From contig JAKJXP020000007.1 of assembly GCA_022225965.2 (NCBI GenBank), positions 248,001 to 312,000 of the forward strand: a DNA stretch of 64,000 nucleotides. Direction: 5' to 3'. The notes beneath the pieces are model-generated. The model did not search any database and was not told the DNA's origin. It saw only the letters and a list, made by a program, of their open reading frames with translations. Position 1 is the stretch's first letter; every line of letters begins with the position of its first letter. Both the position numbers and the translations under genes were made by a program. Shown one piece after another: positions 46,621 through 57,415 of the stretch. The DNA comes from Diatrype stigma (Eukaryota > Ascomycota > Sordariomycetes > Xylariales > Diatrypaceae).

Positions 46621-46837
46621 ATCTAAATCATCTCAGAGGCACAAATGTCACATATGTACAGTTATTTCTGTGGATCAGCGTCAAGTCTTGATTTGACTAC
46701 CGACAGAACTAGACGTGGGCATGTGCTAGACACTCGACCCCCAAACCCCGATGTTCGTCCCTCGGGGAATCAGTCATAAGGATGTCATGCACAGCGATGC
46801 TCATACAACTCCCAAACAAATCATATCTGGTCTAAAT
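46621..46837. other. Convergent spacer
   Basis: Short 3'-3' spacer with no gene seen. Confidence 0.6.
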
Positions 46838-47604
46838 TTACAAGATCTTGGCCAGGGTGCCGAGGAGAGGGTTGAGGAGACCACCGAGGAGGCCGTTCAG
46901 GTTGACAACGATGCCGTTGATCTGGTCGACGATGGCGCCCTTGTTGGTGCCAAGGAGGCCGGCAACGAGGTCGAGGACGGGAGACAGGACGGGGTTCAGC
47001 ACCTGGAGGACGTAGGTCAGGTCGTGCTGGAGCTGCTTCTGGAGTTCTGTGGGAATTTGTTAGCAACGAGATTCTCCGATCAAGGTGTATGTCTGAATGC
47101 TTACCGGCAGGCAGAGTCTTCAGCAGGTTGTTGACGGTATCCTCAACACCCTGGAGGAGGGCCTCAACATCGGTGACGAGGTCGAGAACGATGTGGAGAT
47201 CGGCCTCGAGAAGGGGCTGGACAACACCCTTGACAAGGGGGTTGAGGTCAACCTCGATATCCAGGATCTTCTGGCGGATGAGGCTCAAGCTGGCCTTGAT
47301 GGTCGGGACATCGGCGTCAGTGGGGTTGCCACCGGCGATCTTGTCTGTATCGTGGGTTAGCGGGATGCTGCTGAGTTATTGTAGCATGTCGCTGGGGAGA
47401 GAACTACTCACTGAGGTTGTCGACCTCGCCCAGAACGGTGACCTTGATATCGGCGACGTGGCCAACAAGGACCTGGACGTCGGCAAGGCTGTTGCCGCCG
47501 ACGGTGGCGCCGACAGCGACTTCACGAGCGACGGGCTCGACAGCGGGGGCGGCGATGGCCGAGCCGATGGAGAAGGCGGCAAGCGCGTACTTGAGGAACT
47601 GCAT
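46838..47604 (-). CDS. Small secreted, cysteine-free, helical protein
   Basis: Exons 47604-47412, 47344-47105 and 47046-46838 give 213 residues. Residues 1-19 form a clear signal peptide (MQFLKYALAAFSIGSAIAA). The rest is made of amphipathic heptad-like stretches rich in Leu, Val and Asp (GVVQPLLEADLHIVLDLVTD, LLQGVEDTVNNLLKTL, PVLDLVAGLLGTNKG), with no Cys and no transmembrane anchor. I do not recognise a family; secreted helical surface-active or cell-wall associated proteins are possible comparisons. The codon use (CTC, GTC, ACC) fits a highly expressed gene. Confidence 0.8.
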
Positions 47605-50600
47605 TATGATTGTTTGGGAATTAATACGCTTATTAGGGGGTATTAGTGCGTAATGTATGAGTCTTGTATTAAAGAATGACTGGACAAGGGTGCTTAGAGA
47701 GCGACTAATGGGTGAGATGGTGAGGGTGGAGGGCAAAAAAAGAAGCAGAAGGAAGCCGGAGCAGTAGCCGGATATATACACGATTTTTCTCACGAGGGAG
47801 CCCAGCTGAGATTCGGGGTCCAACTCCCAACTCCCAACTCCCAACTCCCAAACATCATGGCGCCAACCGGGCCACCAGGGGGCTGTCACCGTCCCTCCCT
47901 CCCTTGCCGTCCACGGTCTCTCAGAAGCGGAGGTCATTGGCAGGACCATTTGCTGTCGTCACACCACCCACCCTACAGATATCGATATACATCAAGTCCC
48001 TCGTCAGACCCGTACGCACTGACTCCATCGGGCACCCTCATAACCGCGCTGGAGGATGACTATGCTAGACCGTCTGTTATTGCCCGCTCATTACGGCACG
48101 TGCGGTGCAGCGAATGAGCGGCTGAAGCCTTGTCCAGATTCGGGCGCCTATCCACTACCGGTGCATGATCCTGTCCTTGGCTTACATGACCGACAAGGCT
48201 TAAGAGTTATGTAATGTCCCGCATGCACCACCGTTGTCAGCGCCGATCCTAATCAAGTCTGTACGTAGTAATGCACCGTCGCATGCATCTCAACCACGCC
48301 GAGCGTTTCAATCAGTAATTTGCGAAGCGTTAGTCAAGTACCTATCGCGATTCACTCCGGGATAGATAGATAGATGTGTTCTTCGCGGCTTCGATACTAC
48401 CAGGCGCATCGTCAGCCGTAGCTGAGGAAGAGCGCACATAGTCACTGAAGCCAAACTCATAACTTCAGTCAAAATGCATACAAACGTTTATCACTGGGCT
48501 TGACGGATACGTCCGACTGAGCCTACTCACTAGCTAGGTAACAGACCCCGTTTTGAAGAGCGCAAAGGCTACGCTACAGTCCGTCCCCATCATCCCTATC
48601 CCTTAATGGGGTCATTAGGGGGTACCCCTGACACTAATGCCGGCAACCTAACCGGGCCCATCCGAAAGGTTGCCAAACCAACAGTAGCATCGCATAGTTA
48701 TTAGTCAGGATCGCAGCCGAGACGGTTCCTGAACTTGTCAATTTACGCGGTCAATTTAGCTGTTAGATTCCCACTCATTTCACGATGATACTACTACTAT
48801 TTGCTAGATCGCTTCATTCCCGGTTGCTCTCCCTCTCAAGATCACCGAACAAGAGGCTCATCGGTACCTCGAACAGAATGAAGTTAGTCGTGCAGTGCTC
48901 AAAGCCGTCATCGTTTTTCTAGAAGACGTCTGAACCTCCTCCATCTCTAAGTAACATCCAGGATTGTGATTAATTAAGATCTCCCGAGTAAAAAAGCGGT
49001 AGCGCTGGGGGTCCTTGTTGCTCCGCAACCTCACGTGTCACACCATTCAGCCGGGTCATGCTGAACCTGGTATCAGTCGAAGTCCCGGTTGGGTGCGTTC
49101 GGTGTGCGGTTTAGTTATGACGCAATTGTCAATTATAGCCAGCTGGGTGATAACTGGTACGATATGAGATGGATGTCTCCCTAGATAATGGACGTAGAAA
49201 GGCCTGTTCTTCTCACTATTTGGGGGGGCAAGATAATAGTTTGAGAATTTCACCGGCCGACCGACCGAATCTCGACGGAACCCTTTGATGCATTATGCGC
49301 CAAAGCTCATTCGCTCCTATCAATCAGTGTCCGGGGCGCAATCTTTTTCCACGCTAGCTTTCCCCTTTCTCCGTTCGATTAAGCCTAAGCCTTCTATCAA
49401 GATGCCGATCTCTCGCTCATACCGGTGAGCTACTGACGCAATAGGGGTTGCTAAGAATATACTATCCACTGCTGCCACTATCTATCGCGCCCGCTGCCCG
49501 AGAAGCCAGGCAAGGTGTCGGTATATTAGTATTCGGATTAGCCCGTGACTACTGTGAGACCGGACTCCTTCGAAGTCTTTCCCCCCTACGTAGTTAGTTG
49601 CCGACACCCGGTCAACTTATTAGACGCCAACAACCCGATCGTCTCCATAGTCAGCGCAATTTTGCCGAGGCAATGACCCAGCATCCAACGGCCCTCTCTG
49701 CCGGTCTTGCACGTTAGATTCGCCGCGGGCTAACTTACGCGAGCTTAACCAAGACACTGAGTTGCCCCCGAGTAACCCGGACGGCAACGGCCACGCCGTG
49801 TTTGGCATACTCATGGCTTCAACGTGGTTAGTAGCCGACACGTCACGATGCGATGCGATGCGATGCGATGCGATGCGATCCTCCTAACGTCCACTTGGAC
49901 TTGGGAGATGCAGCCAAATGAGTCTAACCTGCCCAACGCTATACTACGTAGGCCGAGGAACCGCGAGATTTTAGACCGTTACTTATCAAAGCCCTGTTCA
50001 CGCTAACAAGGGCTTACCTAGCGACGCAATTCCGGAAAGCTTCGCTTTGCCGCTAGGATCGTTCCCGTCTTCGCGCCAGGGAGCGACAGCATCCTTTGAT
50101 TTGAGATGAGATGAGATGAGATGACATCTTTCATCTCGCTGTTGCTCGTGCACCGAGGCGACCTACGGCACAGCTGAGCGGCGTTCCATGGCGTTATTGG
50201 CCTCGCTTCCATGTTTCTTGATACGAAGCATGGCTTCGCAGATTACATATGCGTGACTTTGAGAAAGACATGCCCTCACTTGCTTTTGCATCAGGTTCTC
50301 GGCCTGATAATTTGTATTTAGCGTCATTGCCATGAGTTACGATAACATCGGTATTGGTACCACTTACCGAAGTAGTGAGCGCGAGAGAATATGATGCGTC
50401 ATGCTAGTCACGCAACGAGATGTCTGGGAGGCAGCCTGTCAGACTTTCCAGTCAATCCAGGTTAAGTGAGATGTCTCGAGGTCTCACTGGGAGATAGGCG
50501 GGTAATTCGCTGTGGTCGAAAGGTTTCCCGTTTGCATTTTGTCATGCTGCGTGATTCGTCGGTGTTTCCATAGCAAAGTGTATGTATACCATAAAGTATT

Positions 50601-51762
50601 GTTGATGCTCGTGCAATAGACTCAATATATTGGTTCGCCGTTCCAAAGCTCTACCCTCCAGCGATGCAAAGATGTAGACCCGTGAAGGCAGACCGGTGCA
50701 GTCCGAGCTCCCGCGAATGCCATCTCCATTCAGAGGGCATCTCAGGCACCACCGCTCATCAAGCCTCTACAACGATGGGTTCTGGAGGGTGATATACCTA
50801 TCAACTTATACTGAGTAGTATGGCAAATAATCCACGTGCTGGTGTATATTGCTAGCATCTGCATCAGCCTTACCAAGCGATGTTCCCATACTACAGCTGT
50901 CGATCTACCCACATATCAGGTGAAGCTGCCATCTCCAAGATCACATAGCCAATCCTGTGAGTGCTGATCCGGCTCGATCCGACCCGGGCTCTACTTTTCA
51001 TTGGAAAGCTCCATGGGCGTATAGGAGGTCGTATATGACAGCTCAGCGTTGGTTACTCATAGTAGAGAGCAGACTGTGGCTACTTCATACGGCTGACGGA
51101 TGTTGATTGAGAAAGGCCGTGTACGTCTTGCTAACGTCACGATTGCAATGAGTAATGTCGCTTTGGAAGCCGGTCTGGCAAGAGACGTTTGTATGACTTG
51201 AGACCTAGGGAGCTACGAGGGGTATGCAGTGGATTGCAAAGACCGAGGTTGATGATTGAGACTGCTCTACGAAGTATATGAAGCTTGCAGTTACCTTCCA
51301 AGGTTGGTATTTGGCAGGCAAGCAAACTACATACCGAAGTAGGTGTGACGTCACCTGCCAAGTATTGAGGCTTGTGTCTGTGGCTGTGACGCCGGCCAGA
51401 TGATAAACCACCTAGATGACAAACCACCTGATTGGTAGATGGATTGCCTTGGCGGGCTGACGCGGCATCATGTTCAGCTTCTATGTATAGTTACCTAAGG
51501 TAGTCGGCATGCCTAACGTCCATTCTACCATAGCGTTCAACCTCCATACCTCCATACCTACATACCTACATTGCAGCAACCCTCACAATTGAAATAGCAT
51601 AAAAGAAGGAATCCCAACTAACTGATTCGCTTCTCAAGTTTGATTGTCATTATCACCTAATCAATCAATCCTGCATATCCATCCTTACCACAACCGAGAA
51701 ACCTACCTACCTGCATACCATACCTTCCAAGATCCGGTCAGCCCGTGCTTTTGCAATCTACG
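47605..51762. other. Long gene-poor interval
   Basis: Upstream flank of the secreted protein gene, then 3.5 kb with no supported frame. It contains a CGATG array (49846-49879), TGAGA repeats (50103-50124) and scattered TAGGTA motifs. Possible decayed repeats could not be identified by eye. Confidence 0.5.
49846..49879. repeat. CGATG pentamer array
   Basis: Nearly seven tandem CGATG units. Confidence 0.95.
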
Positions 51763-52122
51763 ATGGCCCCGTCTCAATCAGATGTCGTCGCGGAGAGCGC
51801 CCAAGCGCCATCCCAGGCTCAGCAGTCCATTCAGATGCAGCCGCCAGTTGCTTCCAAGCCCATGGGTATGCTTTTCTTTTTTTTCCCCTTTCTGTCTTTC
51901 TCTCTTTCTCTCTTTTCTCTTTCCTTCTCTATTGCCGTTCTTCCTCTCTTCATTTGTCTGTCACCATCCACGAGCTAACATGCCTCAAAAGATCCCCAGC
52001 GTCCACATGAGGAGCCTAGCGTTGGACTGCGTGGTGGCAGTGGCGGCGGCCCGTGCCCCGGCCGTTTCTGCTTCATCATTCCTTGCCCGATACCGTGCAA
52101 CTGCTGCATCATCCCGCTATAG
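51763..52122 (+). CDS. Very small protein with a Cys/Pro-rich C-terminus
   Basis: Exons 51763-51865 and 51992-52122 (77 residues). The intron begins GTATGC, has a long pyrimidine tract and a GAGCTAACA branch, and ends AAAAG. The N-terminal half is polar and Gln/Pro/Ser-rich; the end reads GLRGG, then GPCPGRFCFIIPCPIPCNCC and IIPL. This layout recalls small fungal proteins with a short Cys-rich, membrane-associated tail; I recall similar endings but cannot name a characterised member. No signal peptide. The CDS is supported by frame across the splice site and by the composition of the tail. Confidence 0.65.
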
Positions 52123-53490
52123 GTTTCCATTATAGGCTTTGGGGGAAATGTCGGCCTCAGCACGCGAGAAAGGCTTTGTATTTGGTGCTTGATTAGTTTA
52201 AGGCGCGGTTCAGCTTACATCTGATGCATCGGCGTTTGCGAGGCAGTTCGATGATGATCATGATCACGACCCCTTTGCTTTAACGGGCTTCTTCATCATG
52301 TCATGTCGGGATAGGTCGGGTTTGATGCTGGGAACACGCATATGTGAATGGAACGGGTTTTCTTTCCTTTAACGGCCAATAGCCAACCCAAGCTATGTTC
52401 CAAGCTATGTTCCATTCGCTGGAGGAAATGGTTCTTTCTCCTTATCCTTAGGGTAGTTCAGCTTTATATTTTATGAACCAGGGGCTATTGGTATTTCTCT
52501 GAATAACAAATTGTCCGTGATCTCAAACACTTTTTGCAAGGGTTGTGATCTGCCGGGGAAGCCTTAAGATATCGATGACAGTATTGTGCTGAATTCAATT
52601 GGCATTATATTCTCCAAAAAAGAGTATATGGTTCATTATATCTTTAATTCTACCTGATTATTTGGTCGATTAGCATGAGAAGCCATAGGCTGTAACACTC
52701 CTGAGTACTCTCAGTGTCCTCGAAAGTACCACTCTTTGTAAAACCATACAATGCCCTGTGTTGAGGTAGAAATGGGCGTTCGCAACATAACAAGGCATCT
52801 AAGAATGTTGTCAAAGATTCAGACCTCTTACTGCCAGCCACTCACTTATTCCGAATAAGGCTCGCAGATAACTGTATTATCCATGAGTATAACATGGTTT
52901 TGCCATAGCATCTCGATTAGTATAATATCTGAATATCTATCAGAACGGGACCGCGCTCGCCATAATTTGGGGGCGTATGGATGTTTTAAGACCATTCAGT
53001 AGTTCCTACTAGAGTGCTTGGTCTTGTATGCTCAAGAACCGAAGAAACAAAGCTCCATTAAAGATTGACAGTAACGATATATTAAAATAGTAACATCAAG
53101 CGTATGATTCCTTGAATAGATTGACTTTTCAAGGGTAAGATGGTTCGAGTTGACAAGGAGCTATGGTGCTAACCCCCTTCTTTGTAAGCTATTTGACAAA
53201 TATTATCTAGGACGAAACATGACATACGACATTAGCAATGAAATTACGGCTATAACAGATTGTGGTGTTGTCTTATGTTGTAGGATGGCAAGCATAGTTG
53301 CTGTTTTCATCTATACTTTCAATATATCATGAATTTCACTATGCACTTGTTCGTAGAACCTGATTATTAACATAGGAGTATAGTCGGCAGGCAAAGCAAA
53401 ACGGTAACCAGGGCACGGACAAGAATGTCTACGACGCTGGAATCGTAAATTGCCCCCTGTCTGCAAGCAAACTGATGTTTACACCGTTTT
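52123..53490. other. AT-rich interval without a gene
   Basis: Only short frames. The AT-richness next to the following relic is compatible with RIP decay. Confidence 0.45.
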
Positions 53491-53991
53491 GATTACCTGT
53501 ATGGACTAACCAACATCTGGAAAACACCACAGCTCATGGGCCTGATCATCAGGCAACGCGACCTCGGCTTCCCGGCTGACATCCGAACCTGGATGCGGAA
53601 CCCGGAGGTCGTGCCGACCGGTGGCGGTCAAGGGGGCCTCGATCCCGACCTCCGTCTGCTGGTACAACGATGCATCGCCGAGAACTTCTAGGAGCTGCTG
53701 GCGGCTGTTTTCAATGCCATTGTGACGAAGACGGCTAGTCACTACCCTGCAATTGGCTATTTCGAGTCGGACGGGCACATTAAGTACTTGGTCCCCAAAT
53801 ACCTTCTTCAAGCTGATGTAGAGGCCCGAGGGCCTTAGAGTACACCGACTGGGATTGTTGGAGAAGGTGGAGGAGGAAGAGGAGGTGGTGGCAGTGGTGG
53901 TGACGGCGGAGGCGGAAATGGAGGCGGAGGGGGAGGGGATGATATAACTGCCGATGATTTAGTAGTAGACCTCCGGTTCCTTGACTTCTAG
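53491..53991 (+). pseudogene. Relic with two internal TAG codons and a glycine-rich tail
   Basis: One frame runs from 53491 (DYLYGLTNIWKTPQLMGLII) to a stop at 53989-53991. It is interrupted only by TAG at 53689-53691 and at 53836-53838; both could be Gln codons turned by C-to-T change. The middle part (LDPDLRLLVQRCIAENF, then ELLAAVFNAIV) resembles the end of the C-lobe of fungal protein-kinase-like proteins, weakly. After the second stop comes a run of GGGG/GGGS units. No start or N-terminal part was identified upstream. Confidence 0.4.
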
Positions 53992-54122
53992 TACTTTTGA
54001 TTTATAGATAGATCATGAGGTTCCACATTGATCCAGATATGCCCACTCGATGGTGCGGATGTGGAACCAATGAACAGAAGATGGAAATTACTGAACCACC
54101 ACAAAGCTAAACGACTCGATCA

Positions 54123-55568
54123 TCACTCTTCACCCCAAGGCCCTACCCCCGGGCCCTTAAAGATCTTGCCACCCTTCCACACCCACCGAACGTTATCTAT
54201 CTTCTGCAGCACCTTGACGTCCTCGACCGGGTTCTCCACCAGCCCGATAACATCGGCGTCGTACCCGACCTTCAGCTGGCCGGACCTCGGGGCCTGATCG
54301 CCGAGGCACAGCGGCCCGTTCGCCGTCGCCGCCCTGATGGCCTCGAGGGTGCTCATGCCGGCCGCGACGGCGTGCTCCAGCTCCACGGCCATATTGAAGC
54401 CGGGCTGGGTGTCGGTGCCGAGGGCGCAGACGACGCCGGCCCGGATGGCCAGCTTGTACGCCTCCTCGTGGTGGCGCCCCACCAGCTGGGCCTTCTCCCA
54501 GGTCTGGCGCGACAGGCCCCGCCCGCCCGTCTTCAGCAGCAGGACCACGACGGTGCGCGTGGCGACGTACACGACGCCGCGCTCGCGGATGAGCGCGACG
54601 CACTCGGCGTCGGCGAAGGACGCGTGCTCGACCGTGCGCACGCCCGCCCGCACCGCCGCCACGATGGCCGCCTTGGAGTGCAGGTGGGCGGCGACGGCGA
54701 GCCCCGGGCGCGCCGCCTCGGCCACGACGCACCGCAGCTCCTCGGGGCTGAACTGCGGGGCCAGCAGGGCGTCGCCGCGCGACCGCACCCCGCCCGACGC
54801 CAGCACCTTGATGCAGCGGGCGCCGCGGCGGACCTGCAGGCGCACGGCGCGGCGGCACTCGTCCACGCCGTCGGCGAGCGCGATCTTGCCCGCGCCGTAG
54901 GAACTGCCGGCCGCCATGCCGCCGCCGCCGACGCCCATGTGCAGCAGCGCGTCGCCCGCCGGCAGCTCGAACACGTCGCCGTGCCCGCCCGTCTGGCTCA
55001 GCGCCGCCCCGCACCCGTACACGTGCGGGCCGGCGATGGTGCCGTCGTCGATGGCCAGCGCCACCTCGCACCCGTAGCCCGCCACGTCGCGCAGCGACGT
55101 GTAGCCCCGCTGCAGCGCGGTCCAGCAGCCCTTGGCCAGCCGCGCGCCCGACGACGCCGGGTGGTGCCCGATGAGGGGCAGCACGCTCGGCTCGGCCGTC
55201 GACTCGCCCCCGAAGTGCACGTGGCAGTCCCACAGGCCGGGCATGAGGTACGGCACCGAGTAGGTCTTGTGCGGCGCGTCAGCGTACTTGGCGGGCACGG
55301 CGGACTGCGCGCCGACCCAGGCGATCACCTTGTCTTCGATGACGAGTGCGGCATCCGCCTGCGGCTCGCCGTCGCCGGGGATCAGGAGGCCGGTGGTGAT
55401 GATGGTGTAGACGGGTTTTTCGTCCGCCGAAGTCCTAGTGGAAGCGTCATCGTCCTCCTCCCACCGCGTCCTGATGGTGAGCCCGAGAGAACTGGAGTAT
55501 ATTGATTCCGGCAACGGTTCAGGAACGCCTTGGGCTGATGGCAGCTGCTCGATCGTGCGCTTCACCAT
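54123..55568 (-). CDS. Metal-dependent amidohydrolase
   Basis: Single exon, 481 residues, GC-rich. Amidohydrolase-superfamily metal-site motifs appear in order: LMPGLWDCHVHFGG, the Lys of CIKVLASGG (usually carbamylated), VAAHLHSKAA, TVEHASF and the Asp of GTDTQPG. The overall plan is that of cyclic amide/peptide-cleaving amidohydrolases such as imidazolonepropionase- and prolidase-like fungal enzymes. The usual AHxHG motif reads AHLHS here. No signal peptide, so probably cytosolic. Substrate unknown. It ends about 130 bases from the relic at 53.5-54 kb. Confidence 0.9.
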   Translation of the reverse strand: MVKRTIEQLPSAQGVPEPLPESIYSSSLGLTIRTRWEEDDDASTRTSADEKPVYTIITTGLLIPGDGEPQADAALVIEDKVIAWVGAQSAVPAKYADAPHKTYSVPYLMPGLWDCHVHFGGESTAEPSVLPLIGHHPASSGARLAKGCWTALQRGYTSLRDVAGYGCEVALAIDDGTIAGPHVYGCGAALSQTGGHGDVFELPAGDALLHMGVGGGGMAAGSSYGAGKIALADGVDECRRAVRLQVRRGARCIKVLASGGVRSRGDALLAPQFSPEELRCVVAEAARPGLAVAAHLHSKAAIVAAVRAGVRTVEHASFADAECVALIRERGVVYVATRTVVVLLLKTGGRGLSRQTWEKAQLVGRHHEEAYKLAIRAGVVCALGTDTQPGFNMAVELEHAVAAGMSTLEAIRAATANGPLCLGDQAPRSGQLKVGYDADVIGLVENPVEDVKVLQKIDNVRWVWKGGKIFKGPGVGPWGEE

Positions 55569-56068
55569 ATTTACTTTTGTCTTGTCCTTCTTGATATCTA
55601 TCGAATGCGGATGGGGGAAATGACAGGTTACAGAGCCGGAAAGGTTTCCGGAATAAACGTCGATAGGCTAAATACAGCAGAGGGTTTCCCAGACAGGCCA
55701 TGTTTTGTCGGAATGAAGGTTATATAGGCCCAATTAAGAAGGTCGCCAAGTACTAGCAATTGACCAATAACCCCCCCAGGAGACATTATATGACTACCTA
55801 CCTATCCGTCGTCTGTGAATAGGTATGTACAGAGACAAGATTTGTTCATACCTGTGCAATGAGATACCTAGCGTATAGATCAGACTGCCACATTGATACG
55901 TTTCAAGGCAATTTGTGACCTTCAACTTCTTTAGTATAATCCCACCTTTCTTTATTTTTCACCTAATGCGTATTTCTTCCCCCAGGATAGGGACACCGAC
56001 GTCCAAACTCACTTACCTGACATGTATACCTATACAATCAAACAGTCAAACATCTTACCTTCACGGCC
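55569..56068. other. Intergenic, no gene seen
   Basis: 5' flank of the amidohydrolase gene and 3' flank of the next gene; no supported frame. Confidence 0.55.
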
Positions 56069-56746
56069 TTACCGAAACTTACCCTCCTCAGCCTTAGACA
56101 GCTTCCAGCACCTCTTAGCCTTCTCGCTAACCCCTTTCTTCCCCTTACGACCCCCCTTCTCTTCCTGCGCCACAGCCAGCGCAGCAGCATCATCACCACC
56201 ACCACGACCATTAGACAGTCGCAGCAACAGCAGCTCCACCTTCCTCTCCTTAACCCAAGCCTTGCTCCTCCGGGGTTCCTTGCGCTTCATCGTAACCGCC
56301 TCCTGCGTCCACCGGCGGCGACCGCCGCGAAACCCATCGTTGAGGGCCTCGCTCCAGCAAGCGGGGCACATGCCCGGCAGCAGCTCGCGGGCACCGCCGG
56401 CGGCCCAGCCGCGCGCCGGCGCGCCGATGGCCCGCCCGCCCAGCGCCGTCGCCCCCTCGTAGGCGTGTCGCCCGGGACACGCGTACACCTGTATGGGCCG
56501 CTCTCGCGGGGCGGAAGCCCGCCGCTGGACGCGCATGCGGCGCGCCTGGAGGGAGGCGCATTGCCGGGCGGAGAGGTGCGCGCACGTCACCCGGCCGAGG
56601 GCCGTGCAGGGCTCGCAGGGGGAAGGGGAGGAGGAGGGGAGCTGGCTGCGCAGCACGGCGGCGAACTTCTCACCTGATAGGTTGCGGTCCCGAGGGTCGG
56701 GCCAGGCATAGTCGCCCGTCATGAGGGTCCGTGTGACGATAGACAT
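56069..56746 (-). CDS. Uncharacterised protein with Cys motifs
   Basis: Single open frame of 225 residues; family not recognised. The N-terminal half has a CEPC pair followed by further Cys residues (CAHLSARQCASLQARR) and a later CPACWSEALNDGF, a possible metal-binding arrangement. The C-terminal third is highly basic (MKRKEPRRSKAWVKERK, KGGRKGKKG), suggesting nuclear or nucleic-acid contact. The high GC content keeps other frames open too, so the call rests on frame length and the Cys/basic organisation. Confidence 0.5.
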   Translation of the reverse strand: MSIVTRTLMTGDYAWPDPRDRNLSGEKFAAVLRSQLPSSSPSPCEPCTALGRVTCAHLSARQCASLQARRMRVQRRASAPRERPIQVYACPGRHAYEGATALGGRAIGAPARGWAAGGARELLPGMCPACWSEALNDGFRGGRRRWTQEAVTMKRKEPRRSKAWVKERKVELLLLRLSNGRGGGDDAAALAVAQEEKGGRKGKKGVSEKAKRCWKLSKAEEGKFR

Positions 56747-57415
56747 TGTTGTTTGTTCGTTTGTTTGGTTCCTTCCTGCTGCCTGTGCGGGATTGAAACC
56801 GGGTTAGGACGTATGGCGGACGGGACGATGGCAACTATGTCTGGATATCTGTGTGATCTGGGCTTAGGACTATGGAGCTTGTACTGTGCCTATAGTTTAC
56901 AACGGACCTGCTATATATGCACCTGCACGGCCATTGTCCGTTCTTGGTGTGGTGCTCTGGGTGAATGACCAGATGAAGTCCATTGTCTCGACACAATGAT
57001 ATGCTCGACAAGTAGGATAAATAGCGCTCCAGAGAATGCATTGTAATTGCTTAGGAGAACAATTGATGGAGGTAAGCCCGCCCTTGCCTATATCCCATTC
57101 TTTGTCCGGTTCTGAAAAAATGAGGTCCTAATACTATTCCCTATAGTCAGTATCCCATGCAGGTGTTAATGTTTGATATCAACTAGAATAACTAAGTGCC
57201 TTCCAAGTATGATTGTTAATGAGCTGGAACAGAAGGGAGAAGGTCGATCATTAAGTAGGTTTACTAAGGGGATCTCTTGCCGGACGGCTTGCTTCGGCCC
57301 TGGCCCCACAGGTTAAAACTGGATGCTCCACAATTGCCGGCGCCATCTTTTCTGGCGGCGGCGGCTTTTTCAACTCCGGCATCTGCCTGCCTTTTGCTCT
57401 TCCAACCTCCGAACA
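56747..57415. other. Divergent intergenic region
   Basis: No gene seen. The TYW2 frame stays open upstream to 57323, so a longer N-terminus is possible. Confidence 0.55.

Noticed and set aside
51644..52135. 163-residue plus-strand frame over the small Cys-rich gene
   Set aside because: It reads through the intron in another frame and has no recognisable content; the spliced 77-residue model has clear splice signals.
53506..53811. 101-residue minus-strand frame
   Set aside because: It is the shadow of the plus-strand relic, which has the more protein-like sequence.
54193..55505. Long open frames on both strands over the amidohydrolase gene
   Set aside because: They are by-products of high GC content; only the 481-residue minus-strand frame contains family motifs.
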